Origin: a bacterium
GTDB lineage: Bacteria; Pseudomonadota; Alphaproteobacteria; Rhodobacterales; Rhodobacteraceae
Assembly (NCBI GenBank): GCA_016124195.1
Contig: WGOE01000009.1
Coordinates: 124,001 to 188,000, forward strand
Direction of reading: 5' to 3'
Length of the DNA: 64,000 nt
The stretch's first letter is position 1; each line of letters begins with the position of its first letter. The notes under the pieces were generated by a model. It was not told where the DNA came from. It was given only the letters and a program-made list of their open reading frames with translations, and did no database searches. Positions 34,417-43,924 of this stretch are shown here, piece by piece. Made by a program: the position numbers and the translations under genes.

Positions 34417-35786
34417 TGGATGGCACTGTACTGGTCGCAGATGACGACCGCACGATCCGCACGGTGCTGACGCAGGCCCTGACCCGCGCAGGCTGCAAGG
34501 TTCATGCGACCTCCAGCCTGATGACGCTGATGCGCTGGGTCGAAGAGGGCAAGGGCGACCTCGTGATTTCGGATGTCATCATGCCCGACGGCAACGGGCT
34601 CGAGGCCTTGCCGCGGATCAGCCGCATCCGCCCGGGCCTGCCGGTCATCGTGATTTCGGCGCAGAACACCATCATGACGGCGATTCAGGCCGCCGAGGCC
34701 GAGGCGTTCGATTATCTGCCGAAACCTTTCGATCTGCCCGACCTGATGAAACGTTCGGCCCGCGCGCTGGATCAGAAGCGGCGGGCGGCGGCGGCGGTGG
34801 TCAATCCCGCGCGCGAGCCGGGTGACGATCTGCCTCTGGTCGGGCGGACGGCGGCGATGCAGGCGCTGTACCGGCTGGTGGCCAAGGTGATGAACACCGA
34901 CCTGCCCGTGCTGATCACCGGCGAATCGGGTACCGGCAAATCGCTGATCGCCCGCGCCATCCACGACTTTTCCGATCGCCGCTCGCAGCCCTTTGTCGTC
35001 GCACAGGCCGCCGATCTGGGCGGGGTCGATGGAATTTCGACTCTGGTGTCGAAGGCGCGCGGCGGCACCTTGCTGATCGACGAGGTGGCCGATTTCGACG
35101 AGGACGGCCAGGCGCGCCTCGTGCGCATGCTGGATGTGGCCGACGACCATGCGCCCCGGGTCCTGGCCACCAGTCAGGCCGACCTTGCGCAAAAGGTCGA
35201 AGAGGGCAAGCTGCGCAAAGACCTGTTCTACCGGCTTGGCGGTGTCAGCTTCAACGTGCCGCCCCTGCGCGAAAGGGTCGAGGACATCAACCTTCTGGCC
35301 GATCATTTCATGACGCGGGGCGAGCGAGAGATCGGCACCGCCCGCCGTCTTTCGACCGAGGCGCGCAACATCCTGCGTGCCTTCCCCTGGCCCGGCAACG
35401 TGCGTCAGCTGGAAAACGTGCTCAAGCGCCTTCTCGTCACCTCGTCCGAACCCGACATCAACGGGCCCGAGCTTGAGGCGGCGCTTGGCGGTCCGCAGGC
35501 CGCCGAACCTGCCCGGGCAGGTGCCGTCGAGAATGAAAAGCTGTCGCAATCCGTGGCCCGCCACCTCAAGCGTTATTTTGACCTGCACAATGGCCAACTG
35601 CCGCCCAATGGCGTCTATGACCGGATTCTGCGCGAGGTCGAACTGCCGCTGATCGAGATTGCGCTGGATGCGACGGCCGGAAACCAAGCAAAATGTGCCG
35701 ATCTTCTGGGGATCAACCGCAATACCTTGCGTAAGAAGATCACAGACCTCGATATCCGCGTGACTCGCCGCCGCAAGCTGATGTAA
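34416..35786 (+). CDS. ntrC: Nitrogen regulation response regulator NtrC (GAFTGA-less)
   Basis: A 456-residue response regulator. The receiver domain has Asp53 in [11 protein letters not shown], the AAA+ domain has Walker A GESGTGKS (169-176) and a LLIDEVADF Walker B region, and the Fis-type helix-turn-helix is near the C-terminus ([20 protein letters not shown]). The loop between them lacks [26 protein letters not shown] replaces it. NtrC of R. capsulatus also lacks it and acts on sigma70 RNA polymerase, so the same is expected here. The start overlaps ntrB by one base (TGATG), with AAGGAGA upstream. Confidence 0.96.
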   Translation: MDGTVLVADDDRTIRTVLTQALTRAGCKVHATSSLMTLMRWVEEGKGDLVISDVIMPDGNGLEALPRISRIRPGLPVIVISAQNTIMTAIQAAEAEAFDYLPKPFDLPDLMKRSARALDQKRRAAAAVVNPAREPGDDLPLVGRTAAMQALYRLVAKVMNTDLPVLITGESGTGKSLIARAIHDFSDRRSQPFVVAQAADLGGVDGISTLVSKARGGTLLIDEVADFDEDGQARLVRMLDVADDHAPRVLATSQADLAQKVEEGKLRKDLFYRLGGVSFNVPPLRERVEDINLLADHFMTRGEREIGTARRLSTEARNILRAFPWPGNVRQLENVLKRLLVTSSEPDINGPELEAALGGPQAAEPARAGAVENEKLSQSVARHLKRYFDLHNGQLPPNGVYDRILREVELPLIEIALDATAGNQAKCADLLGINRNTLRKKITDLDIRVTRRRKLM

Positions 35787-35801
35787 TAAAGCAACAGCAG
35801 A

Positions 35802-35833
35802 GTGTCCCGGGTGCAGCGTCACCCGAAAGACAC
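35802..35833 (+). other. Stem-loop between ntrC and ntrY
   Basis: GTGTC (35802-35806) and CGGGTG (35808-35813) pair with CACCCG (35820-35825) and GACAC (35829-35833), giving 11 pairs around a CAGCGT loop, with no U-run after it. It lies 15 bases past the ntrC stop codon and before ntrY. It may be a processing site, an mRNA-stability element or a weak attenuator that sets the NtrC/NtrY ratio. Confidence 0.5.
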
Positions 35834-35914
35834 CGGATGTGGCGGGCAGGACGCAGGTCCGGCCCAGATTGGGGTCTGGATTTGCGGCAAGAGGCGGGCA
35901 TTTCGTCTTGGGCT

Positions 35915-38140
35915 ATGCGACTGTCGCGGCTGCGCCGGCTCAGGCAGGTGCAGACTGGTGTGACGCTGGGGCTGGTGTTTCTGGGCCCCTTGATGGCGGT
36001 TGCCACGTTTCTGGCGCTGGGACCGCTGAACCAGAAAGCTTCGTCCGACGGACTGCGGCTGATCCTCCTGGCCGACATGATCTATGTGCTGGCCCTGGCC
36101 ACGCTGGTCTTGCGGCGCATAGTGCAGATGGTGTCGGACCGGCGCAGCCAGTCGGCCGGATCGCGGTTGCACCTGCGGCTGACCGGAGTTTTCGCCATCG
36201 TGGCGCTGATCCCGACGGTTCTGGTCGCGGTCTTCGGCGTCCTGACCGTCAACATCGGGCTCGAGGGCTGGTTCTCCGACCGGGTCCGCTCTGTCGTCGG
36301 TGCCTCGCTAGAGGCGGCGCAGGCCTATGACGTCGAACAGACCACGACCCTGACCCAGGACGTGCGCGCCCTTGCCAATTTTCTGGTCCAGACCCGGGGG
36401 CAGGATCTGTTCATGGACGACGGATCGATCCGGCCGGCCCTGGCGCAGGGTCAGGCCGCCATCCAGCGCGGGCTGAAAGAGGTCTATCTGATCAACGCCA
36501 CCGGCGAATTGAAGACGCGGGGCGAGAAAAGCTACCTTTTCGACTATGAAAAGCCCACGCCCGACCAGATCATGCAGGCCAAGGCGGGGCAGGTGGTGCT
36601 GATCCCCGATTGGCCCAATTCCGAACTGCGCGCGCTGATCGACCTGCCCAATTTTCACGACCGGCTGCTGTATGTCTCGCGCAAGGTCGATGGCAAGATC
36701 CTGAGCCTCTTGGACGAGACGCAGCAGACCGCATCGCTTTACCAGCAGCTTGAAAGCGACCGGGGCAAGATTCTGTTCAATTTCGGGCTGTTGTACCTGG
36801 GTTTTGCGGTGATCATGATCATCGCGGCGGTCTGGGGCGGCTTGTGGTTCGCCGAAAGGCTGGCGCGGCCGGTCGGACGCCTCGCAGGGGCCGCGCAAAG
36901 GGTCGGCGCGGGCGATCTGGACGTGCAGGTCGAGGAAGAGGAAAGCGATGACGAGATTGCCATGCTGGGCCGTCTCTTCAACCGGATGACGCGGCAGCTC
37001 AAGGGCCAGCGCGAGGCGCTGATCGAAAGCCACGCCCAGACCGAAGGGCGCAGACGCCTGTTCGACAGCGTCCTCTCCAACGTGACGGCCGGCGTGATCG
37101 GGCTCGATCCGGCGGGCCGGGTCGATTTCGTCAACCGCGCCGGCATGAGGATGCTGGATCTGTCCACCGCGGCAGAGGGTGCGCTGGAACGTCTGGTTCC
37201 AGAATTCTCTAGCCTCTTCAACCGTCTGCGCGCCGAAGGTGGTGCAGTGTTGCAAGACGAGGTGCGCATCTCGCGGCGCGGGCGGCTGGAAAGCCTTCTG
37301 GTGCGGATGAGCGAGCGACGCGGCGAAGATGGTGGGATCGAAGGCTTTGTCGTGGCCTTTGATGATGTGACCGACCTGGTTTCGGCGCAGCGCATGGCCG
37401 CCTGGGGCGATGTCGCCCGCCGCATCGCGCATGAAATCAAGAACCCGCTGACCCCGATCCAGCTTTCGGCCGAACGCATCCGCCGCAAATACCGCACCCA
37501 GGTGCAAGACCCCGAGGATCTTGAACAGTACACTGACATAATCGTTCGGCAAACCAATGACTTGCGCCGCATCGTTGATGAGTTTTCCAAATTCGCCCGC
37601 ATGCCCGAACCTGACCGGCGTGAAACGGATCTGACCGCTCTCGTCAAGGCCGCCGTGATGTTGCAGGAAAACGGCCAGCCCGGCGTGACCTTCCACGCAG
37701 ATCTGCCCGACCGGCCCGACCTGATCGAGCTTGATGCCACCATGATCGGGCAGGCTCTGACGAACCTGATCAAGAACGCCGGCGAAGCCATTGAGGAAAA
37801 ACGTGAAAAATCGCACGAAGGTTTCGTGCCGGAAATTCGCGTCAGCCTTGCGGCCAGCGAGAGCCACTCTGTCATCCGGATTTGCGACAATGGCACCGGC
37901 CTGCCGCCCGACCGCTCGCGCCTGTTCGAGCCCTATGTCACGACACGAGAAAAGGGCACAGGTCTAGGCCTGCCCATCGTCAAGAAAATCATTGAAGAAC
38001 ATGGCGGGACGCTGATCCTGACGGATGCGCCCGTTTTCGCCGGCAACGATCACGCGGGCGCCATGGCAGAGATCCGTCTGCCGCGCGCCACCCGTGCCAG
38101 AACCGCGGCCGGCCGCAGCCAGGCCCTGGGGGGAAAATGA
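35915..38140 (+). CDS. ntrY: Nitrogen/redox sensor kinase NtrY
   Basis: A 741-residue membrane histidine kinase with N-terminal transmembrane helices (GVTLGLVFLGPLMAVATFLA and following), a periplasmic region, a further helix near residue 300, HAMP (LARPVGRLAGAAQRVGAGDL), PAS, the H-box [20 protein letters not shown] and the ATP lid GTGLGLPI. NtrY signals to NtrX in nitrogen and redox control. I prefer the ATG at 35915 to one at 35837: the 26 extra codons have much weaker third-position GC than the gene, and the stem-loop lies there. It overlaps ntrX by ATGA. Confidence 0.93.
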   Translation: MRLSRLRRLRQVQTGVTLGLVFLGPLMAVATFLALGPLNQKASSDGLRLILLADMIYVLALATLVLRRIVQMVSDRRSQSAGSRLHLRLTGVFAIVALIPTVLVAVFGVLTVNIGLEGWFSDRVRSVVGASLEAAQAYDVEQTTTLTQDVRALANFLVQTRGQDLFMDDGSIRPALAQGQAAIQRGLKEVYLINATGELKTRGEKSYLFDYEKPTPDQIMQAKAGQVVLIPDWPNSELRALIDLPNFHDRLLYVSRKVDGKILSLLDETQQTASLYQQLESDRGKILFNFGLLYLGFAVIMIIAAVWGGLWFAERLARPVGRLAGAAQRVGAGDLDVQVEEEESDDEIAMLGRLFNRMTRQLKGQREALIESHAQTEGRRRLFDSVLSNVTAGVIGLDPAGRVDFVNRAGMRMLDLSTAAEGALERLVPEFSSLFNRLRAEGGAVLQDEVRISRRGRLESLLVRMSERRGEDGGIEGFVVAFDDVTDLVSAQRMAAWGDVARRIAHEIKNPLTPIQLSAERIRRKYRTQVQDPEDLEQYTDIIVRQTNDLRRIVDEFSKFARMPEPDRRETDLTALVKAAVMLQENGQPGVTFHADLPDRPDLIELDATMIGQALTNLIKNAGEAIEEKREKSHEGFVPEIRVSLAASESHSVIRICDNGTGLPPDRSRLFEPYVTTREKGTGLGLPIVKKIIEEHGGTLILTDAPVFAGNDHAGAMAEIRLPRATRARTAAGRSQALGGK

Positions 38141-39531
38141 CCAATATTCTTATTGTAGATGACGAGAAAGACATTCGCGAACTGATCGGCGATATCTTGA
38201 AGGACGAAGGCTATGCCGTTCGACTTGCAGGAAATTCCGACGATTGCATGGATGCGATCAATGCCGAGGTCCCCTCGCTGATGATTCTGGATATCTGGCT
38301 CAAGGACAGCCGGATGGATGGCATCGACATTCTCAAGACGGTGAAACGCGACAACCCGGATGTGCCGGTCGTCATCATCTCGGGCCATGGCAACATCGAA
38401 ATCGCGGTCGCGGCGATCAAGCAGGGCGCCTATGATTTCATCGAGAAGCCGTTCAACATCGACCAGTTGATGGTCGTGGTCAGCCGTGCGATGGAAACCT
38501 CGCGCCTGCGCCGCGAGAATTCGGAGCTGCGGCGGCGCGATGTGGCCTCGGCCGAGATGCTTGGATCAAGTCCGGGCTTCAAGGCCTTGAAATTGCAACT
38601 TGAAAAGGTCACTAAGTCGAATGGCCGCGTGATGCTGACGGGGCCCGCGGGGTCGGGCAAGGAGCTTGCCGCCCGCTTCATCCATGCCAATTCGAACCGG
38701 GCCGGCGCGCCCTTCGTTTCCGTCTCGTCGGCCACAATCGAGCCTGAGCGGATGGAAGAGGTGCTGTTCGGCCGGGAAACCGCCGAGCGCGGGGTGGAAA
38801 AGGGCCTTCTGGAACAGGCGCACGGCGGCGTTGTCTATTTTGACGAAGTGGCCGACATGCCGATCGGCACTCAGTCCAAGATCCTGCGCGTGCTGACCGA
38901 ACAGCAATTCACCCGGCTGGGCGGGTCGGACCGGGTGCGGGTCGATCTGCGGGTGATCTCATCCACCTCGCGCGAGTTGCGCCAGGAAATCGCCGCGGGC
39001 CGCTTCCGGCAGGAGCTTTACGACCGGCTCAACGTCGTGCCGATCCAGGTGCCCTCGCTGGAAGAACGGCGCGAGGATATTCCCGAACTCACCCGGCATT
39101 TCATCGAGATGTTCCACCGCACGCAGGGCCTGCCGCTGCGCAGCCTGTCGCCCGAGGCCGAGGCCATGTTGCAGACCATGTCCTGGCCCGGAAACGTCCG
39201 CCAGTTGCGCAATGTGATCGAGCGGGTGCTGATCCTGGGCGATGGGGCGGGCCCGGTCGAGCCGCGCGAATTGCCGGGGCCGGAGCCGGTGGGCGATTCG
39301 GGGCAGCGCATGGTTCTGGGCGGCGCCATGGCCACCCTGCCGCTGCGCGAGGCGCGCGAAGTCTTTGAGCGTGAATATTTGCTGACCCAGATCAACCGGT
39401 TTGGCGGAAATATTTCCCGAACCGCAGGGTTTGTCGGGATGGAGCGTTCCGCCTTGCACCGCAAATTGAAATCTCTGGGGGTCGTCTCCTCGGCCAAGGG
39501 CACCGCGGGCGAGGGCGACGACGAGGAATGA
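38137..39531 (+). CDS. ntrX: NtrX response regulator
   Basis: A 464-residue regulator of the NtrC class: receiver Asp52 (MILDIWLKDSRMDG), AAA+ domain with Walker A GPAGSGKE (169-176) and YFDEVADMP, and a C-terminal helix-turn-helix (ISRTAGFVGMERSALHRKLK). Like other alphaproteobacterial NtrX proteins it lacks a GAFTGA motif; ERMEEVLFGRETAERGVEKG covers that region. Partner of NtrY, with reported roles in nitrogen metabolism, redox and envelope control in relatives. The start overlaps ntrY by four bases. Confidence 0.95.
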   Translation: MTNILIVDDEKDIRELIGDILKDEGYAVRLAGNSDDCMDAINAEVPSLMILDIWLKDSRMDGIDILKTVKRDNPDVPVVIISGHGNIEIAVAAIKQGAYDFIEKPFNIDQLMVVVSRAMETSRLRRENSELRRRDVASAEMLGSSPGFKALKLQLEKVTKSNGRVMLTGPAGSGKELAARFIHANSNRAGAPFVSVSSATIEPERMEEVLFGRETAERGVEKGLLEQAHGGVVYFDEVADMPIGTQSKILRVLTEQQFTRLGGSDRVRVDLRVISSTSRELRQEIAAGRFRQELYDRLNVVPIQVPSLEERREDIPELTRHFIEMFHRTQGLPLRSLSPEAEAMLQTMSWPGNVRQLRNVIERVLILGDGAGPVEPRELPGPEPVGDSGQRMVLGGAMATLPLREAREVFEREYLLTQINRFGGNISRTAGFVGMERSALHRKLKSLGVVSSAKGTAGEGDDEE

Positions 39532-39640
39532 ATTAACCACTGGAAACTGCCGAAAGGCCCCTTCATACTCGCCTCGATGCGGACGGGTCGCCGCAGGGAC
39601 AGAGGATGCAAGGTCAAGGCCCGCAAGAAGACCCCCGAGA

Positions 39641-39666
39641 ACGACAAGAACAAACGACAAGAACAA
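39641..39666 (+). repeat. Perfect 13-mer tandem repeat in the hfq leader
   Basis: ACGACAAGAACAA occurs twice, head to tail (39641-39653, 39654-39666), ending 11 bases before the hfq ATG and touching its ribosome binding region. Each copy contains AAGAAC followed by AAR/AAA, i.e. A-R-N triplets of the type bound by the distal face of Hfq. Autoregulation by Hfq at its own mRNA is possible. Confidence 0.85.
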
Positions 39667-39677
39667 GGGCTAGGAAC

Positions 39678-39911
39678 ATGGCTGCCGACAAACAGAATTT
39701 GCAAGACGCCTTTCTCAACCACGTGCGCAAGGCCAAGGTGCCGGTCACGATTTTCCTGATCAACGGGGTCAAGCTGCAAGGCGTGATCACCTGGTTTGAC
39801 AATTTCTGCGTGCTGCTGCGCCGCGACGGGGAAAGCCAGCTGGTCTACAAGCATGCGATCTCGACCATCATGCCGGGCGGGCCGATCAACCTTTACGAAG
39901 GCGAAGAGTGA
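39678..39911 (+). CDS. hfq: RNA chaperone Hfq
   Basis: A 77-residue Sm-like protein that forms a hexamer and pairs small RNAs with mRNAs. It has the Sm1 region [20 protein letters not shown] and the Sm2 YKHAIST motif. The C-terminal tail is very short (the length usual in alphaproteobacteria). The ATG at 39678 is chosen over an open reading from 39606, whose 24 extra residues would translate the tandem repeat. It overlaps hflX by GTGA, as in many proteobacteria. Confidence 0.97.
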   Translation: MAADKQNLQDAFLNHVRKAKVPVTIFLINGVKLQGVITWFDNFCVLLRRDGESQLVYKHAISTIMPGGPINLYEGEE

Positions 39912-41266
39912 TCTCTGACCTCGAGACAGGCCCAGAGGACGGCGACCCGGCCAAGGCGCCGCGTGTGCTTCGCACCGCGCATGAAACGGCCACGGCCGAC
40001 ACGCGCGCCTATGTGGTGCATCCCGACCTGAAGACGACGAAGGCCCGCCGCCTGGCCGAACATGCCCTGGCCGAGGCGGTGTCGCTCGCCGCGGCGCTGC
40101 CTGGATTGCAGGTTCTGGGCGCCGAGGTCGTCCGCCTGTCCAAGGTGGCGCCCGGCATGCTGTTCGGCACTGGAAAGGTCGAGGAATTGAAAAACCGTTT
40201 CAAGGAGTTGCAGGTCGAACTTGTGTTGATTGACGGCGCCGTGGGTCCGGTTCAGCAGCGCAATCTGGAAAAGGAATGGGGTGTCAAGGTGCTGGACCGC
40301 ACCGGCCTGATCCTTGAGATTTTCGCCGACCGCGCCCGGACGCGCGAAGGTGTCCTGCAGGTTGAACTGGCGGCGCTGTCCTATCAACGTTCGCGCCTTG
40401 TGCGGGCCTGGACCCACCTTGAACGCCAGCGCGGCGGATTCGGTTTTGTCGGCGGCCCGGGCGAGACCCAGATCGAGACCGACCGGCGCGCCATCGACGA
40501 CGAGGTGATCAAGCTCAAGCGCCAGCTGGGGCAGGTCGTCAAGACGCGAGAGCTGCACCGCGCCGCCCGCCGCAAGGTGCCCTTCCCGATCGTGGCACTG
40601 GTGGGGTATACCAATGCCGGCAAATCGACCCTGTTCAACCGGCTGACCGGGGCCGAGGTTCTGGCCAAGGACATGCTCTTTGCCACGCTGGATCCCACGA
40701 TGCGCGGTGTCACCCTGCCGGACAGGGACGGCGGTTCCGGACGCAAGTGCATCCTGTCGGACACGGTGGGCTTCATCTCGGACCTGCCGACCCAGTTGGT
40801 GGCCGCCTTCCGCGCCACGTTGGAAGAGGTGCTTGAGGCCGATCTGATTCTGCATGTCCGCGATATCTCGCATCCTGAAACCGCCGAACAGGCCGCCGAT
40901 GTGGCCGAGATTCTGGCCTCGCTCGGGGTGTCCGCCGATACGCCGCTGATCGAGGTCTGGAACAAGCTGGATCTCGTCCCGCCTCAGGCGCGCGCGGCAC
41001 TCGATGCCTCGTCGAACGGGCGGACCCGGATCTTTGCCATTTCGGCCCTGACCGGCGAGGGGCTGGAGCCTCTGCTCGAGGCGATCGGCCAGGTCTTTGA
41101 CGAGGCGAAAAGCGAGGACCATCTGACGCTGCCTTTCGATCAGGGGCGCCAGCATGCCTGGCTGCATGCCGAGGATGTGGTGGTCCGCGAAACCCAGGAC
41201 GATGCGGGCTGGCACCTGGATCTGCGCTGGACACCGCGCCAGAAGGCCCGGTTTCAGGGCCTTTAG
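39908..41266 (+). CDS. hflX: GTPase HflX
   Basis: A 452-residue ribosome-splitting GTPase, with a GTG start overlapping the hfq stop. An N-terminal glycine-rich/helical HflX domain (residues about 60-215, with [20 protein letters not shown]) leads into the G domain: G1 GYTNAGKS, G2 region [10 protein letters not shown]3 [12 protein letters not shown]4 NKLD. It rescues stalled or heat-damaged 70S ribosomes in species where it has been studied. It is the last gene of the dusB-to-hflX block and is followed by a palindrome pair. Confidence 0.96.
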   Translation: MISDLETGPEDGDPAKAPRVLRTAHETATADTRAYVVHPDLKTTKARRLAEHALAEAVSLAAALPGLQVLGAEVVRLSKVAPGMLFGTGKVEELKNRFKELQVELVLIDGAVGPVQQRNLEKEWGVKVLDRTGLILEIFADRARTREGVLQVELAALSYQRSRLVRAWTHLERQRGGFGFVGGPGETQIETDRRAIDDEVIKLKRQLGQVVKTRELHRAARRKVPFPIVALVGYTNAGKSTLFNRLTGAEVLAKDMLFATLDPTMRGVTLPDRDGGSGRKCILSDTVGFISDLPTQLVAAFRATLEEVLEADLILHVRDISHPETAEQAADVAEILASLGVSADTPLIEVWNKLDLVPPQARAALDASSNGRTRIFAISALTGEGLEPLLEAIGQVFDEAKSEDHLTLPFDQGRQHAWLHAEDVVVRETQDDAGWHLDLRWTPRQKARFQGL

Positions 41267-41280
41267 GCAATCGCCGGCCA

Positions 41281-41335
41281 CAAATTTTCTGCGAAAATTT
41301 GGTCTCGTTGCAGTTTGATTTTTCGCAGAAAAATC
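41281..41335. repeat. Paired TTTTCTGCGAAAA palindromes between hflX and the acylase gene
   Basis: CAAATTTTCTGCGAAAATTTG (41281-41301) and GATTTTTCGCAGAAAAATC (41317-41335) repeat the arrangement at 16883-16954 with a shorter 15-base spacer. The genes on both sides end here, so a bidirectional terminator is the simplest reading. Confidence 0.85.
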
Positions 41336-41341
41336 GTGGCG

Positions 41342-43807
41342 CTATTTGGCGGGGATCAGGTGGGTGATGCCCACCGCGCCAGCCTTGGCGAGGTCGGGGT
41401 CCAGGGTCATCGGGATATACTCACCGCGCCGCCACAGTTCCGACAGGTCATCGTAATGGCGCGACAGCGGATGGCCGGATTCACCGGTCGCGATGATGAA
41501 GACCGAACTCTCCGGATCGGCGAAGTCATAGACCCCGCGATAGCCGCCGCCATGCACATTCTGGTAAGGGTTGGGCCCGGTGCCGCGCGTCTGCCCTCGC
41601 ATCAGCGTGTTGTCGCCGCCGGATGTGCTTTGCCGGATGTTCACGAAGTAATGGATGAAGGGCACCTGGCCCAGCACCGGATGGTCGTGGGTGGCCTCAT
41701 GCGCATCGCCCCAGCGCCAGCTTTCGATCTTGGGGCCGTATTTCTCGGTCAGTTGCAACAGAGCGTCGTCCAGCGCGATACGGGCGATGTCGGTGCAGCT
41801 TTCCACCGCCGCCGATTGCACCACGTCGCACCAGACCGAGGCGCCATCGACGTTGCGATAGACGCGGTCGATGAAATCCGGGTTCACATGGGTGATCACA
41901 TCGGCGAGCGGGCCGATCTCGTCGCGGGTCAGGTGGTCTTGCAGCGACCGCAGCCAGGCCTCGGCGATCAGGGGCTCGGGCAGGTGTTCGTTCTCTTCGC
42001 CGTTCCACTTGGCCAGAAGGGCCAGGGCGATCTGGCGGCGGCGTTCGGGCGTGCCTTCGGGAGCCGCCTCGCCGGTGAACCAAAGATCCTTGCCGATCAG
42101 TGGCAAGAGCGTGCGCACCGTGGGCGAGACGGTGTCGAGCTGCGCCTCGATGAAGCTGTCGCGGGTATGGACCTCGCGCGTTTTCATCAGGGTCAGCCAG
42201 CGCTGGATGCGCTGCGTGTCGCCCCAGTCGAAGGAGACGTTGTTCGGATAGGGCTTGTCGGTGATCTTGTTGTTGGTGTTGCCCAAGAGGCCCGAGGGCG
42301 GGTTCTTCACGACCGGGTTTTCGGCATAGGGGAAGAAGCCCTCCCACCGGTTCTTGCCGCGCCAGCCTGGCGCCGGCATACGGCCCTGCGTTTCATTGGC
42401 AATGTCGCGTTTGGGCATCTTTCCAACCAGTTGCAGGGCGATGTTCTTGTTGTCGACCAGCATCAGGTTCTGCGATGGCGCCACAAAGCCCGCGGCCGCC
42501 TGGATCGCGGCATCGACCGAATGGGCGCGCATCAGCGCCATGGCGGCACTCATTGATGTGTCAGCACCGTCCAGCGCCGTCCATTCCAGCGCCGGCACGG
42601 TGCCGGGCGGCGTCACGGTGTCAAGGTCGTAATGCGTACCGGGCAGGATCGGCCCCGCCTCGGACCAGCGCTGGGTGATGGTGACCGGAGCGGCGCCCTT
42701 GACCGTGATGATGGTGCGGCGGGTGATGAAATCCTTCGGCCCGCTTTCGGTCATGTATTGTTCGGGATTGGCCGGGTTCAGCTTTTCCATGATCACGTCC
42801 TGATCATCGAGATAGCTCGAGGTCAGGCCCCAGCCCAGTTTCTCTGACCGGCCGAGCAGCACCAGTGGCATGCCTGGGATCGTGGCGCCGATCACATCGC
42901 CCGATTGCAGATGCAGGCGCGCCAGATACCAGATCGAGGGTGCGGTAAAATCCAGATGCGGGTCATTGGCCAGAAGCGAGCCTCCGGCGGCGGACCGGCT
43001 GGGGCTGGCAGCCCAGGCGTTGGACGCGCCGGCCAGCCCGGCCGAATGAAACGGCGACAGCGGCTGGTCCAGTTCGGCCATGCGGTGCGGCACCCCGGGC
43101 TCGACCCCCGGCATCAGTTCGGAATATTGTGGCAGGGCGGCCACGGCAGGGCCCGGATCGTCGGGCAGGATGTCCTTCAGCCGCGCGGGCGAGACGGTCA
43201 TCGACATTTCGGCCCGCAGCACCTCGGAATCGAGATGCGAGGACAGTTGCAGCGCCATCAGCTTGATGATCGCGATCGAATCCGCCGGGGCCCAGGCGTC
43301 GATCTGGCTGGAAAACAGGAAGAATTCCGGCGCGCCACGGCCGAGCGCGTTTTTGTTGACCTCTTCGATCCAGGCGTTGACCCCGTCGGCATAGGCCTGC
43401 AGGGCCGCCTTGGTATAGGCGTCCTGCGCATCGACCGAGGACAGCGCCTGAGTGTAAAGGTCTAGCCTTCGCATCAGCTCGTCGGTTTTCAGCGTCTTGG
43501 CCCCGAAAATCTCGGACAGGCGGCCCTGGACGGTGCGCCGCAGCAGGGTCATCTGCCAGAGCCGGTCCTGCGCATGGGCAAAACCAAGCGCGTAATAGGC
43601 GTCGTTGTCATTGGCGGCAAAGATATGCGGCACATCGGAATTGTTGCGCACGATCTCGACCGGGGCGGCGATGCCGGGCACGGTCCAGCTGGCGTTGTAG
43701 TCGGGCAGTGAACGCGACAGGAAGTAATAGATGACCAGCAGGGACAGGACACCGATGACCAACAGCGCCACGAAGGCGCGCAGCGTCCAGCGAAAGGCGG
43801 TCAGCAT
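41342..43807 (-). CDS. Penicillin acylase family protein (N-terminal nucleophile amidase)
   Basis: An 821-residue periplasmic or membrane-anchored Ntn hydrolase. The N-terminal anchor is at residues 11-29 (AFVALLVIGVLSLLVIYYF). The family signature FAHAQDRLWQMTLLRRTVQG is near residue 76. The self-processing serine is Ser262 in GLAGASNAWAAS, where cleavage would free a beta chain beginning SNAW. GLLGNTNNKI carries the family asparagine region. Family substrates are penicillins, cyclic imides and acyl-homoserine lactones; which one is unknown. The frame is open to 44839, but the start at 43807 gives the family N-terminus. Divergent from the dehydrogenase gene. Confidence 0.93.
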   Translation of the reverse strand: MLTAFRWTLRAFVALLVIGVLSLLVIYYFLSRSLPDYNASWTVPGIAAPVEIVRNNSDVPHIFAANDNDAYYALGFAHAQDRLWQMTLLRRTVQGRLSEIFGAKTLKTDELMRRLDLYTQALSSVDAQDAYTKAALQAYADGVNAWIEEVNKNALGRGAPEFFLFSSQIDAWAPADSIAIIKLMALQLSSHLDSEVLRAEMSMTVSPARLKDILPDDPGPAVAALPQYSELMPGVEPGVPHRMAELDQPLSPFHSAGLAGASNAWAASPSRSAAGGSLLANDPHLDFTAPSIWYLARLHLQSGDVIGATIPGMPLVLLGRSEKLGWGLTSSYLDDQDVIMEKLNPANPEQYMTESGPKDFITRRTIITVKGAAPVTITQRWSEAGPILPGTHYDLDTVTPPGTVPALEWTALDGADTSMSAAMALMRAHSVDAAIQAAAGFVAPSQNLMLVDNKNIALQLVGKMPKRDIANETQGRMPAPGWRGKNRWEGFFPYAENPVVKNPPSGLLGNTNNKITDKPYPNNVSFDWGDTQRIQRWLTLMKTREVHTRDSFIEAQLDTVSPTVRTLLPLIGKDLWFTGEAAPEGTPERRRQIALALLAKWNGEENEHLPEPLIAEAWLRSLQDHLTRDEIGPLADVITHVNPDFIDRVYRNVDGASVWCDVVQSAAVESCTDIARIALDDALLQLTEKYGPKIESWRWGDAHEATHDHPVLGQVPFIHYFVNIRQSTSGGDNTLMRGQTRGTGPNPYQNVHGGGYRGVYDFADPESSVFIIATGESGHPLSRHYDDLSELWRRGEYIPMTLDPDLAKAGAVGITHLIPAK

Positions 43808-43924
43808 GGGAAGGGCATCCTTGCAGGCATCGGGGCAGTGGTTTCCGCATGTCGCCTTGACGACAGCGAAGGAATAACCCTCTAGTCCATCCGGCAAACC
43901 GGCACAATTGGCGAGGACGTGAAG

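Noticed and set aside
35837-35914. 26-residue N-terminal extension of NtrY
   Set aside because: Third-position GC is markedly low in these codons and part of the gap carries a stem-loop, so the ATG at 35915 is preferred.
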